The notes under the pieces are model-generated. The model saw only the letters and a list, made by a program, of their open reading frames with translations, did not search any database and was not told the origin of the DNA. A stretch of DNA of 64,000 bases, taken from positions 4,030,001 through 4,094,000 of the forward strand of contig NZ_CP042968.1 in assembly GCF_001693515.2 (NCBI RefSeq). Direction: 5' to 3'. Source of the stretch: Bradyrhizobium paxllaeri (GTDB taxonomy: Bacteria; Pseudomonadota; Alphaproteobacteria; Rhizobiales; Xanthobacteraceae). Of the stretch, positions 25,130-33,837 are shown piece by piece (position 1 is the first letter of the stretch; every line of letters starts with the position of its first letter). The translations under genes were made by a program, and so were the position numbers.

Positions 25130-25413
25130 AGCTTGGGCTTTCCTCTGGCTCGTCCGGTTTTCCCGGATTTTGATGTTTTTCGCGCGGGGCCGCGCGACGG
25201 GGGCAACTATTTCATCTGAAACGGGACGTGGCTAGATCATGGGGCGAGCATCCGGGGACGCTTTCCGCCTTTCCGGGCCATGATTCAGTGCGGCGGGAAG
25301 GGGGCAAACCGCCCTTTCCCCGCCGTATTCAGCGTGTTAACCGGGAGGGACGCGAGCGGCGGATAAGTCTGTACTATGTCGCGAGCCCGATTCGCCCATT
25401 AAAGCCGCGCGAG

Positions 25414-26409
25414 ATGCTTCGAACCATTGCCCTGACCGGTCTTGCGGCCCTGATCGCCGCCACCACGGCCTCGCTCGCGCCTCCGGCGCAGGCGCAGATC
25501 GGCAATATCTTTTCCGATCCGCCGCTGCGGCCGCCGGGCGCGATTCCGCGCGGCAGTCAGCAGCAGCAACAAATCCCCGACGACGACGAGGAAGTGCCGG
25601 AATTGCCGCGCGGCCGGCTGTTGCCGACGCCGAACCGGCCACCGCCGGGGCAGGGCGCACCGCCGCCTGGCAGCTTCCAGTCCCAGCCGCTGCCACCGCC
25701 GCCCGGAACCACCGTCGCGCCGCAGGGCACCCAGCCGGGTGTCGCCGCTCAGCCGCCGCAGCCGGGTCAGCCGGGCGTCGCCAATGCGCCGCCGGGACAG
25801 CGCCAGCCGCCAGCCAAGGGCGTGCCGAGTTCGCCGGCGACGCTGCAGCCGGGCGACGAGGTCGTGTCCGAGCCGCCGGCCACCAAGATCACCAACAAGA
25901 AGGCGAGCTTCTCCGGCCTCGACAAGATCACCGGCCGCATCATCAATTTCGACGAGGACATCGGCGAGACCGTGCAGTTCGGTGCGCTGCGCGTGAAGAC
26001 CAGCGCCTGCTACACGCGGCCGTCGACCGAAGCCGCCAACACCGATGCCTTTGTCGAGGTCGACGAGATCACGCTGCAGGGCGAGGTGAAGCGGATCTTC
26101 TCGGGCTGGATGTTCGCCGCCAGCCCCGGCCTGCATGGCGTCGAGCATCCGGTCTACGATATCTGGCTGACGGACTGCAAAGGCCCTGACCAGACCATCG
26201 TCAGCGCGCAGCCCGATCCGGCCAAGGCGACCGCTCCGCCGCCGGCCGGGCAGAAGCGGCCACCGCAGCCGAAGCAGGCCGCGCCGCGTCCGCCGGGACC
26301 GCCGCCGCAGCCGCAATTCCAGCCGCAGCCGCAGCAGGCCCCGCCGCCACCGCCACCTCCGCCGCAGCAGCGGCCGGGTGGATTGTTTGGCGGATTGTTC
26401 GGGAATTAG
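25414..26409 (+). CDS. DUF2155-domain protein, proline-rich and secreted
   Basis: The 331-residue product has a signal peptide (MLRTIALTGLAALIAATTAS, cleaved near PAQAQ), a long Pro/Gln-rich region, and a DUF2155 domain at about 165-270 (KITGRIINFDEDIGETVQFGALRVKTSACY through WMFAASPGLHGVEHPVYDIWLTDC). A second Pro/Gln tail ends in GGLFGGLFGN. The family is periplasmic and alphaproteobacterial, of unknown function; the conserved Cys pair could form a disulphide. I chose ATG 25414 for the signal peptide. It converges with aat. Confidence 0.88.
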   Translation: MLRTIALTGLAALIAATTASLAPPAQAQIGNIFSDPPLRPPGAIPRGSQQQQQIPDDDEEVPELPRGRLLPTPNRPPPGQGAPPPGSFQSQPLPPPPGTTVAPQGTQPGVAAQPPQPGQPGVANAPPGQRQPPAKGVPSSPATLQPGDEVVSEPPATKITNKKASFSGLDKITGRIINFDEDIGETVQFGALRVKTSACYTRPSTEAANTDAFVEVDEITLQGEVKRIFSGWMFAASPGLHGVEHPVYDIWLTDCKGPDQTIVSAQPDPAKATAPPPAGQKRPPQPKQAAPRPPGPPPQPQFQPQPQQAPPPPPPPPQQRPGGLFGGLFGN

Positions 26410-26426
26410 ACGGGATTACCAAATCC

Positions 26427-26461
26427 GTAGCCCGGATGGAGCGCAGCGAAATCCGGGCTAC
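26427..26461. terminator. Palindromic repeat acting as terminator between convergent genes
   Basis: GTAGCCCGGAT and ATCCGGGCTAC pair over 11 bases around a GGAGCGCAGCGAA loop. It is a widespread intergenic repeat and is placed between the stops of the DUF2155 gene and aat. No T run follows. Confidence 0.6.
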
Positions 26462-26464
26462 GGG

Positions 26465-27139
26465 CTACGTGCGCTTTGCAATAATCTCCAGCGCTTCCGC
26501 ACCGCTGATGCTGGGCTGTAACCGCATGAAATCCGCCGGCTCTCCAACGATCGCCTTGTCGAGCAGGGCGCGATAGCGCCGCCTTGAAATTTCGACCGCG
26601 CCAAAGCTGCGCAGATGCTCGGTGACATATTGCGTGTCGAGCAGCTCGAACCCGCCCGCGATCAGCCGCGCCACCAGATGCACCAGCGCCACTTTCGATG
26701 CGTCGCGGGCGCGATGGAACATGCTCTCGCCGAAGAACGCGCGGCCCAGGCTGACGCCATAGAGGCCGCCGACGAGATCGCCGTCCTGCCAGACCTCGAC
26801 GCTATGGCAGTGTCCAAGCTCGTAGAGGCCGAGATAGAGATCGCGGATGCGCTTGTTGATCCAGGTGTCGTCGCGGCCCGGCTGCGGCGCGGCGCAGCCG
26901 GCGATCACAGCCTTGAAGGCGGTATCGACGGTGACGCTGAAAGCATCCGAGCGCACGGTGCGGGCAAGCCGTGAGGCAATGCGGAAGCTCTCGAGCGGGA
27001 TCACCCCGCGCAGTTCCGGCTCGACCCAGAACAGCGTCGGATCGCCGGCGCTCTCGGCCATCGGGAAAATGCCGCAGGCATAGGCCCGCAGCAGAACTTC
27101 GGGGGTGATCTCGGAAGCGGCTGACTCGCGTGATGTCAT
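26465..27139 (-). CDS. aat: Leucyl/phenylalanyl-tRNA--protein transferase
   Basis: The 224-residue enzyme adds Leu or Phe to proteins with basic N-terminal residues, marking them for ClpAP through the N-degron route. Marks are [63 protein letters not shown] and [20 protein letters not shown] chose ATG 27139 at the family N terminus, although the frame is open to 27367. In relatives it follows accC; here about 10 kb separates them. Confidence 0.95.
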   Translation of the reverse strand: MTSRESAASEITPEVLLRAYACGIFPMAESAGDPTLFWVEPELRGVIPLESFRIASRLARTVRSDAFSVTVDTAFKAVIAGCAAPQPGRDDTWINKRIRDLYLGLYELGHCHSVEVWQDGDLVGGLYGVSLGRAFFGESMFHRARDASKVALVHLVARLIAGGFELLDTQYVTEHLRSFGAVEISRRRYRALLDKAIVGEPADFMRLQPSISGAEALEIIAKRT

Positions 27140-27274
27140 GGGCGGGAGGATAGCAGGAGGCAGCGGGCCTATGCTACGTTTCAAGAGCATTTGGTGCGCA
27201 AGCACGGCCGCATTGATGCGACAAGGATGACGGCGAGGGGGACCCCCGGCCGAATTCCGGCAGATGAGTGCGGC

Positions 27275-28216
27275 ATGAATGCAGTGTTGATCGTCGTCCC
27301 CGTGTTCGCCCTGATCGGAGCGGGCTATGCGGCGGTCGCGCTGCGTTTCATTACCCCTACGGCGCACAAGGGCATTGCCGAGTTCGCTTTCAGCATCGCC
27401 ATTCCCGCGCTGCTGTTCCGAATTGTGGTCGTCGCCGAATTTCCTGCTGTCAGCGCCTTCTCGGTGTGGGGCGCCTATTACGGGGCAACGGCGGTGATCT
27501 GGATCGTCGCGCTGCTGGCGTCATCGCTGCTGCGGCAATCCCGGGCCGACGGCGTGGTGCTCGCGATCGGCTCGATCTACGGCAACATCGTGATGCTCGG
27601 CATTCCCCTGATCTTGTCGGCGCTGGGAGATCAGGCCGCCGGCTCGATGGCGTTGATCCTGTCGGTCAACACGCCGCTGCTCTGGCTTTGCGGCACGCTG
27701 CAGATGGCGTGGGCGGAGCGGAAGTCTTCGGAGAGCGCACCGCTCCTGGTGCTGCGGGCTATCAGCGAGATCGCGCGCAATCCGATCATGCTTGCGCTCG
27801 GCTTCGGTTTTCTCTGGCGCCTCACCGGATTGGGGCTGCATCCGGTTGCGGACAAGACGCTCGAACTGCTGGCGCAGGCGGGCTCGCCCACGGCTCTGAT
27901 TGCGCTCGGCATCAATCTCTTTGGATTCAGGATCAAGGGCCAGGCGCTCGGCATGGCCATCATGTGTGCGCTCAAGCTCGTGGCGATGCCGGCCGTTGCC
28001 GCCGTCCTCGCCTTCTACGTCCTGGCCTTGCCGCCGATCTCTGCGGCCGTGGTAGTTCTCTTTGCGGCGATGCCGACCGGCGCCAATGCCTATATTTTCT
28101 CTGCCCAGTACGGACGGCTCAACGAAGCCGTCTCGGGCGCCGTCGCGCTCGGCACGACATTGGCAGCGGTGACGCTACCCGTCGTCGTGTCATTCGTGAC
28201 GGTCGCGCTGCGCTAG
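27275..28216 (+). CDS. Auxin-efflux-carrier (AEC) family transporter
   Basis: The 313-residue inner-membrane protein has ten helices. Features of the AEC/BASS-like fold are [24 protein letters not shown] in the first half and the [18 protein letters not shown] segment near the end. Bacterial members carry malate, malonate or amino-acid derivatives. It starts at ATG 27275, not the upstream frame at 27191. It is divergent from aat and converges with the catabolic operon, whose first neighbour is an amidohydrolase. Confidence 0.87.
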   Translation: MNAVLIVVPVFALIGAGYAAVALRFITPTAHKGIAEFAFSIAIPALLFRIVVVAEFPAVSAFSVWGAYYGATAVIWIVALLASSLLRQSRADGVVLAIGSIYGNIVMLGIPLILSALGDQAAGSMALILSVNTPLLWLCGTLQMAWAERKSSESAPLLVLRAISEIARNPIMLALGFGFLWRLTGLGLHPVADKTLELLAQAGSPTALIALGINLFGFRIKGQALGMAIMCALKLVAMPAVAAVLAFYVLALPPISAAVVVLFAAMPTGANAYIFSAQYGRLNEAVSGAVALGTTLAAVTLPVVVSFVTVALR

Positions 28217-28228
28217 GCGCAATTCGGC

Positions 28229-29104
28229 CTAATCCGCGTAGCCGAACAGCTTGGCCGGGTTGGTGACCAGGATTCTCTTCAGCTCCGCCTCATCGGCTAC
28301 GTAGCGATAGAGCAGTTCGAGCAGGTCGGCATCGTTGGGCGGCTGCACCACGGACACCGGGTGCGGCCAGTCGCTGGCCCAGACGCAGCGCTCGGGAGCA
28401 GCCTCGATATAGGCGCGCGCGATCGGGATGACGTCGTCCCAGGGCGGGCCCTTCTTCGAGGTCTTTTCCCCGAGCGACAGCATCACCCAGAAATTGCCCT
28501 TGGACAGCAGCTCCAGCATCTTCTGCAGATTCGGGTCGTTCTTGCCGCCCGCCGGGTCAGGGCGCGCCATGTGATCGATCAGCACGGGGACGTCGAGGTT
28601 TTCGTATTTGGCGGCGCTGGAGACGATGCCGTCCTTCTCCGGCTGGATTTTTGCGTACCAGCCAAGTTCGCGAATCCTGTCGATCGCGCGGGCAAAATCC
28701 TTGTCCGAGAGCACGGCGCCGAGTTCCTGGCGGAAGCTAAAGCGTGCGCCGCGCACGCCGGCGTCGTGCAGCTTGGCGAGATAGGCGTCATCGGCTTCGG
28801 CGAACACCAGCGCATTGGCGCAGCCGCGATAGTTCGGTCCCATTGCCGCAAGCGCGTCGAGCACCACGGAATGATCGGCGCCATAGGTCGTGGTCTGCAC
28901 GATGATGCCGCGCTCGATGCCGAGCGTCTTGTGGACACGTAGCGCCGCTTCCCAGGTCGCGGTCGGCATCTGGTAGGCGGCGCCCGGCCGCACCGGATAT
29001 TTGTCCAGCGGGCCCAGCACGTGAAACTGGCTGTCGATGGTTTTCGGCGGCGGCAGCTTCGAGGGACGGCGCGGGTTCGGATCGAACGGAAGATAGGTCG
29101 GCAT
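28229..29104 (-). CDS. Amidohydrolase-2 family (PDC-lactonase-like) hydrolase
   Basis: The 291-residue TIM-barrel hydrolase begins with PKTIDSQFHVLGP, where the usual metal-binding His-x-His is reduced to QFH, as in LigI-type lactonases that need no metal. VLIDHMARPD and WASDWPHP carry further conserved His and Asp residues. The closest named functions are 2-pyrone-4,6-dicarboxylate lactonase and 4-sulfomuconolactone hydrolase. It is the last gene of a six-gene minus-strand operon for aromatic-type ring-cleavage products. Confidence 0.8.
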   Translation of the reverse strand: MPTYLPFDPNPRRPSKLPPPKTIDSQFHVLGPLDKYPVRPGAAYQMPTATWEAALRVHKTLGIERGIIVQTTTYGADHSVVLDALAAMGPNYRGCANALVFAEADDAYLAKLHDAGVRGARFSFRQELGAVLSDKDFARAIDRIRELGWYAKIQPEKDGIVSSAAKYENLDVPVLIDHMARPDPAGGKNDPNLQKMLELLSKGNFWVMLSLGEKTSKKGPPWDDVIPIARAYIEAAPERCVWASDWPHPVSVVQPPNDADLLELLYRYVADEAELKRILVTNPAKLFGYAD

Positions 29105-29123
29105 GTCTGGTTCCTTGTTGGGG

Positions 29124-29507
29124 TCAGCCGATCACGGCCGTGAAATCGCATTGCACGAGCGCGCCGTTTTCCATGTCCATCTGCAGCGCATGGCGGGCAG
29201 GGCGGGAATGCTCGTCGGGAAACATCTTCAGCCATTCGACATTCACCGGCGCACGCTGCGTGCGGTCCTGCAGCCACACCGTCATCTTGATGATGTCGTC
29301 GGTTGTGCCGCCGCCGGCTTCCACGATGGCCTTCATGTGCGCGAACATATGGGCGCACTGGTCCTCGATCTTTTCCGGCATCTTGCCGGTGGCGGGATCG
29401 CGGCCGAGAATGACGCCGGACATCAGGAGATTGCCGATACGGGCAGCGTTCGGAATGGGATTGGCGTGCTTGAATTCGCCGATATGAATGCTCTTGCGCC
29501 TTGTCAT
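29124..29507 (-). CDS. RidA (YjgF/YER057c) family protein
   Basis: The 127-residue protein has the trimeric RidA pattern: HANPIPNAARIGNLLMSGVILGRDP, then IVEAGGGTTDDIIKMTVWLQD and a closing HALQMDMENGALVQCDFTAVIG. In general RidA proteins remove reactive enamines/imines; some in aromatic pathways are 2-aminomuconate deaminases. Given the neighbours, such a pathway role is plausible. GGGAGAAG lies before the ATG. Confidence 0.87.
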   Translation of the reverse strand: MTRRKSIHIGEFKHANPIPNAARIGNLLMSGVILGRDPATGKMPEKIEDQCAHMFAHMKAIVEAGGGTTDDIIKMTVWLQDRTQRAPVNVEWLKMFPDEHSRPARHALQMDMENGALVQCDFTAVIG

Positions 29508-29535
29508 TATTACTTCTCCCTGGGACGCTTTTTAT

Positions 29536-30339
29536 TCAAACGAACTGGCAGGACACCGATCCGAACTGGCCGTAATCGGCATGGAACGTATCGCCTCTGG
29601 CAATGTCGACCGGGCGCGTGAACGATCCCGCCAGCACCACTTCGCTCGCCTCGAGATGCTCGCCCTGCGCCGCCAACCGGTTGGCGAGCCAGGCCACGCC
29701 GTTGGCGGGATGGTTGAGAACGCCGGCGGCGATGCCGGTTTCCTCGATCTGGCCGTTACGGAACAACAGCGCGCCGATCCAGCGCAGGTCCGCATCAAGC
29801 GGACGGATCGGGCGGCCACCGACAACCAGCGCCGCATTCGCGGCGTTGTCGGAAATCGTGTCCATCACCTTGCGCGGCGCCTTGGTTTCGGGATCGACGC
29901 GGTGCATCCGGGTTTCCAGGATTTCGAGCGCCGGCGTGACGTAGTCGGTGGCGTTGAGCACGTCGAACAGCGTGCTATCAGGCCCCTTCAGCGGCGCCTT
30001 CAGCACGAAGGCCAGTTCGACCTCGATGCGGGGTGCGCGGAAGCGGTCGAACGGGATCGGCGACGCGTCGGGATAGAACATGTCGGCGAACAGCACGCCG
30101 TAGTCAGGCTCGGAAATGCCAACGGCATTCTGCATCGCCTTCGACGTCAGGCCGATCTTGTGTCCCTTGACGACGCGGCCGCGGGAGAGCTGCAGCTTGG
30201 TCCAGGCGCGCTGAATGGCGTAGGCGTCCTCGATCGTGAGATCCGGATAGTCGCGCGTGAATGCCGGGATCAGCGACTTGCTGCGCTCGGCCTCGTCCAG
30301 GCGCTGCGCCAGCCGTTCGACGGTTTGTTGATCGAGCAT
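29536..30339 (-). CDS. 2-oxo-hepta-3-ene-1,7-dioate hydratase-like (HpaH family)
   Basis: The 267-residue enzyme belongs to the FAH-fold hydratase/decarboxylase group. [35 protein letters not shown] (metal-binding acidic residues) and [14 protein letters not shown] are conserved in HpaH and MhpD. It adds water to a 2-hydroxydienoate in a meta-cleavage pathway. The nearest match by motif is HpaH, although a 4-oxalocrotonate decarboxylase cannot be excluded. It lies four bases from the next gene upstream. Confidence 0.85.
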   Translation of the reverse strand: MLDQQTVERLAQRLDEAERSKSLIPAFTRDYPDLTIEDAYAIQRAWTKLQLSRGRVVKGHKIGLTSKAMQNAVGISEPDYGVLFADMFYPDASPIPFDRFRAPRIEVELAFVLKAPLKGPDSTLFDVLNATDYVTPALEILETRMHRVDPETKAPRKVMDTISDNAANAALVVGGRPIRPLDADLRWIGALLFRNGQIEETGIAAGVLNHPANGVAWLANRLAAQGEHLEASEVVLAGSFTRPVDIARGDTFHADYGQFGSVSCQFV

Positions 30340-30343
30340 CGGC

Positions 30344-31204
30344 TTACTGCTCCTCCGCGACGGTGTTGCGGAGGATGCCGAGCTTGGCGGATTCCACCTC
30401 GACGACGTCGCCGACCTTGAGCCAGCGCGGCGGCGTGAAGCGGGCGCCGGCCCCCGTCGGAGTGCCGGTCGCGATCATGTCGCCGGGCTTCAGGGTGGCG
30501 AAGGTGGAGAGATAAGCGATCAGGAAGTCGAACGGGAACATCAAGCGCTCGGTGGAATCGCTCTGGCGCACCTCACCGTTGACGCGGGTGATGATGTCGA
30601 GCGGCCCGCGCGGGTCGCATTCGTCCGAGGTGACGATCCACGGGCCGATGCTCCCTGAGCGGTCGAAATTCTTGCCCTGGGTGACGTTGAACTTGCCGTG
30701 GTGCAGCCAGTCGCGAACGCTGCCCTCGTTGCACAGCGTCATGCCGAAGATGTGGTCCCATGCGCGCTCACGCGGAATGTGTCGACCTTCCTTGCCGATC
30801 ACGATGACAAGCTCGCCTTCGTAATCGAGCTGCTCGGAGATCTTCGGTTTCTCGATCGGCTGACCGGAGCCGACGACGGAGGAGGGATTGCGGACGAACA
30901 GGCTCGGATATTTCGGCAGGTCCGAATTGTCCTTGTACTCGGCGTTGCGGTCCTTGTAGTTGACGCCGATGCACCAGAGTTTTTCCGGGGTCGGGATCGG
31001 CGGCAGCAGCACGAGGTCATCGAGGGCGTGATCCGGCTTGAGGTCGGCGACCAGTTGGCGCGCCACGTCCAGGCCGTTCCTGGCGATCAGGGACCGAAGG
31101 TCGGGACATTTCGGCCCCAACCGTTTGGTGAGGTCAACCACGCCGCCGGCTACGGCTGCACCGAAACGCGGCTCGCCGTTTGCGAGATAACTCAGAAGAC
31201 GCAT
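30344..31204 (-). CDS. Fumarylacetoacetate hydrolase-family enzyme
   Basis: The 286-residue cytosolic enzyme has [31 protein letters not shown] with the metal-binding Glu residues, [21 protein letters not shown] and the [13 protein letters not shown] motif. This is the set of FAH-family C-C hydrolases and 5-oxo-decarboxylase/isomerases such as HpcE. In this operon it probably acts on a ring-cleavage product next to the HpaH-like hydratase. Confidence 0.9.
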   Translation of the reverse strand: MRLLSYLANGEPRFGAAVAGGVVDLTKRLGPKCPDLRSLIARNGLDVARQLVADLKPDHALDDLVLLPPIPTPEKLWCIGVNYKDRNAEYKDNSDLPKYPSLFVRNPSSVVGSGQPIEKPKISEQLDYEGELVIVIGKEGRHIPRERAWDHIFGMTLCNEGSVRDWLHHGKFNVTQGKNFDRSGSIGPWIVTSDECDPRGPLDIITRVNGEVRQSDSTERLMFPFDFLIAYLSTFATLKPGDMIATGTPTGAGARFTPPRWLKVGDVVEVESAKLGILRNTVAEEQ

Positions 31205-31262
31205 GCAGTGGATCTCCGGATCAGCGCTGCAGTAAGCGCAGCGACAGCGCCCTTCGGCGTTT

Positions 31263-31880
31263 TCAGGATTCAGTTTTCGAGGTCTGGAACACCGGCTTCA
31301 AGGTGACGATCTCGCCGAGCCTGGCGTAACGGGGACCGGCGATGCGGGCGATCGGGTCGAGCGCCTCGGTCTCGATCTTGCCGTTGTTCACCAGGCCGTC
31401 CTTGATATGGAACACCAGCACTTCGCCGACGATCAGCCGGCTGCGGGTCTCGCCGAATTCGAGGCACTGCCGGAAGCGGCATTCCATCGCAATCGGCGCG
31501 GCCGTGAGGCGGGGCACCTTGATCCGTTCGCCCGGCAGCGTCGAAAGCCGTAACTCCTCGACCTCGCTGACATCTGGCGGATGCTCGGTGGAGCTCTCAT
31601 GCACCGCATTCATCAGGCTGGAGTTTGCGATGTGAACGACATACTCCTCGTTGTTGAGGATGTTCTGCGCGGTATCCTTGTAGAGCCCGCCCTTGCGGCC
31701 GACGCTGATGGCCAGCATCGGCGGCTTCGGCGAGACGAAGGTAAAGGCGGAGAACGGCGCGAGGTTGAGCACGCCGCTGCCGGACAGGCTGGTCACCCAT
31801 GCGATCGGGCGGGGAACCACGATGCCGGTGAGCAGCCGGTAGGCCGTTTCGGGGTCGAGATATGCCGGATCAATCCGCAT
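31263..31880 (-). CDS. Flavin reductase-like FMN-binding protein
   Basis: The 205-residue protein matches the split-barrel flavin reductase domain: RLLTGIVVPRPIAWVTSLSGSGVLNLAPFSAFTFVSPKPP, then YVVHIANSSLMNAVHESS. Such proteins supply reduced flavin to a monooxygenase or are oxidoreductases themselves. No monooxygenase partner is in this operon. It is 11 bases from the binding-protein gene, hence co-transcribed. Confidence 0.87.
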   Translation of the reverse strand: MRIDPAYLDPETAYRLLTGIVVPRPIAWVTSLSGSGVLNLAPFSAFTFVSPKPPMLAISVGRKGGLYKDTAQNILNNEEYVVHIANSSLMNAVHESSTEHPPDVSEVEELRLSTLPGERIKVPRLTAAPIAMECRFRQCLEFGETRSRLIVGEVLVFHIKDGLVNNGKIETEALDPIARIAGPRYARLGEIVTLKPVFQTSKTES

Positions 31881-31891
31881 TGGAAAGACCT

Positions 31892-32869
31892 TCAGTCAGC
31901 CTTGATGTTCGCCTTGCGGACAACGGGAATCCATTTGGCGTCCTCTTTTTCGAGGTAGCTGGTGAACTCCGCTGGTGTCATCGATACGGCCTCGGCGCCG
32001 AGCGCATTGAACTTCTCGACGATGGCGGGATCTTTCAGGATCTCGGCGAGCGTTTCGTGGAGCTTGGTCACGATCTCGGGCGGCGTGCGCGCGGGCGCGA
32101 ACAGGCCGGTGAAGGTCTGGCCGTCAAATTCCTTGTAGCCGAGTTCGGTGAAGGTGGGGACGTCGGGCAGCCAGGAGGCGCGATGGCCACCGGTGACGGC
32201 GAGCGCGCGCAGCATGCCGTTCTTGATCGAAGGCAGTCCGACCGAAATCTGGTCGAGGGCAAATTGCACCTGTCCGCCGATCAGGTCGTTGAGGGCAGGC
32301 GCGTTGCCGCGGTAGTGCACCGTCAGCCATTGCAGTTTCAGATTCTCCTGCATCAATTCGCTGAGCAAATGGTTGGTGGTGCCCTGGCCGGGCGAGGCCA
32401 TTGTCAGCTTGCCCGGATCGCGGCGGGCAAGCTCGATGAATTCCTTGAGATCCTTGGCCTGAACCGACGGATGCACTTCGAGCACCAGCGGCGTCATCGT
32501 GATCGAGCTGATGGGAATGAAATCCCGCTTCCAGTTGTAGGCGTCGCGCTTGGCGATCTCGGGCGCGAACAGCACCGGGCCGTTGGCGCCGACGAACAGC
32601 GCGTAGCCGTCCGGCGGCATTTTCGCGAACGCCTCGCCAGCGATCAGGCCGCCGGCGCCGGCCTTGTTTTCCACGATGAAGGGCTGGCCGAGCTTCGCCT
32701 GCAGCCTGTCGGCGATGACGCGCGCGGCGCTGTCGACATTGCCGCCGGCCGGATAGGGGACGATCAGGCGCACCTGTCGCGCCGGCCATTGCTGGGCGTC
32801 GGCCGGCGTGTTGGACACCACGGCCAATAGTGCCGATACAGCGACGCCTGCGATCGCGAAAAACTTCAT
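31892..32869 (-). CDS. Bug-family (TctC-type) periplasmic binding protein
   Basis: The 325-residue product has a signal peptide (MKFFAIAGVAVSALLAVVS, cleaved near ADAQQ) and the Bug hallmarks WPARQVRLIVPYPAGGNVDSAARVIAD and ENKAGAGGLIAGEAFAK. It should bind an organic acid in the periplasm for tripartite tricarboxylate uptake. The TctA and TctB membrane partners are not near. I chose ATG 32869 for the signal peptide. It is the promoter-proximal gene of the catabolic operon, divergent from the IclR regulator. Confidence 0.92.
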   Translation of the reverse strand: MKFFAIAGVAVSALLAVVSNTPADAQQWPARQVRLIVPYPAGGNVDSAARVIADRLQAKLGQPFIVENKAGAGGLIAGEAFAKMPPDGYALFVGANGPVLFAPEIAKRDAYNWKRDFIPISSITMTPLVLEVHPSVQAKDLKEFIELARRDPGKLTMASPGQGTTNHLLSELMQENLKLQWLTVHYRGNAPALNDLIGGQVQFALDQISVGLPSIKNGMLRALAVTGGHRASWLPDVPTFTELGYKEFDGQTFTGLFAPARTPPEIVTKLHETLAEILKDPAIVEKFNALGAEAVSMTPAEFTSYLEKEDAKWIPVVRKANIKAD

Positions 32870-33006
32870 CGGATTCTCCCGAAAAAGCGGCACATTTGCC
32901 GCTACTTTTGTTTGCGCACGCCCCGTCCCAGCGGCATGCGCATGTATTGTTCCGCGCGGCGGATTTTGCGCTTGCCTCTTCCACTGTCGACGAAATTGTG
33001 GTGTTT

Positions 33007-33025
33007 CTGTCCACATTGTGGACAG
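33007..33025. promoter_or_regulatory. Operator palindrome in the IclR/catabolic divergent promoter
   Basis: CTGTCCACA and TGTGGACAG form perfect nine-base arms around one T. It lies 12 bases before the IclR start and 137 bases from the first operon gene. IclR proteins bind sites of this size; use as the operator for both directions is inferred. Confidence 0.65.
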
Positions 33026-33037
33026 TGGGCCATACGT

Positions 33038-33832
33038 ATGACGAACGGTCGGTTAAGGGAGCGCAGGCATGGGCCGCTGCAGGGCGGGCAGGCGATCCGC
33101 CGGGCGCTGACAGTGCTGCGCACGCTCGCAATCGGCGGCGAGCGAGGCGTGCCTCTCGCGGAAGTCGTGCACGCCACCTCGCTCACACGACCCACCGTCC
33201 ATCGCATCGTGCACGTGCTGATCGAGGAGGGCATCGTCGAGCGCAGCGAGCGGACCGGCAACTACGTGGTCGGCCGCCAGGTGCCTGAACTGGCGCTGGC
33301 GCGTCCATCGCGTTCGCCGCTGCTGATTGCGGCCGAGCCGCATCTCGCGGCGGCGTCGGCGCAGCTTGGCGATACCCTGTTTCTGACGGTGCGCACCGGT
33401 CTCGACACCTTGTGCGTGGCACGCCGCATCGGCAGCTATCCGATCCAGATATTGTCGATCGAGGTAGGCGTGCGTCGTCCGCTCGGCGTCAGCAGCGCCG
33501 GCGTAGCGATACTGGCGGCGATGCCTGCTGCGGAGGCGCGGCGGATTGTGCTCGCCAACGAAGCGCGATTTGGCACCTACCGGACCGATACGCCGACGGT
33601 GCTTGGACAGGTCCAACTCGCCCGCCGCAGGGGCTATAATCTGCGTGACGTCGGTCTGGTGCAGGGAACGAAATCGCTTTCAGCCTGGATACGGGCGCCG
33701 GACGGCCAGCCTGCCGCCGCGATCACGTTGTCTGCCATTCGGAACAGAATGAGCCCACGCCGTGCCATCGAAGTGGCGGACGTTCTCGTCGCGGCTGCGC
33801 GGGCGATCGAAGCGGCGACGCCGCGCGATTAG
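33038..33832 (+). CDS. IclR-family transcriptional regulator
   Basis: The 264-residue regulator has an N-terminal winged helix (IRRALTVLRTLAIGGERGVPLAEVV, LTRPTVHRIVHVLIEEGIVER) and a C-terminal GAF-like ligand domain (VARRIGSYPIQILSIEVGVRRPLGVSSAGVAILA). It probably senses a substrate or intermediate of the divergent operon. I chose the ATG at 33038, since the upstream frame is Cys/Pro-rich and unlike the family. Confidence 0.9.
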   Translation: MTNGRLRERRHGPLQGGQAIRRALTVLRTLAIGGERGVPLAEVVHATSLTRPTVHRIVHVLIEEGIVERSERTGNYVVGRQVPELALARPSRSPLLIAAEPHLAAASAQLGDTLFLTVRTGLDTLCVARRIGSYPIQILSIEVGVRRPLGVSSAGVAILAAMPAAEARRIVLANEARFGTYRTDTPTVLGQVQLARRRGYNLRDVGLVQGTKSLSAWIRAPDGQPAAAITLSAIRNRMSPRRAIEVADVLVAAARAIEAATPRD

Positions 33833-33837
33833 TACGC

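Noticed and set aside
26427..26461. Small RNA gene at the palindrome between DUF2155 and aat
   Set aside because: The sequence is a common intergenic repeat and lies between two stops; terminator or REP function explains it.
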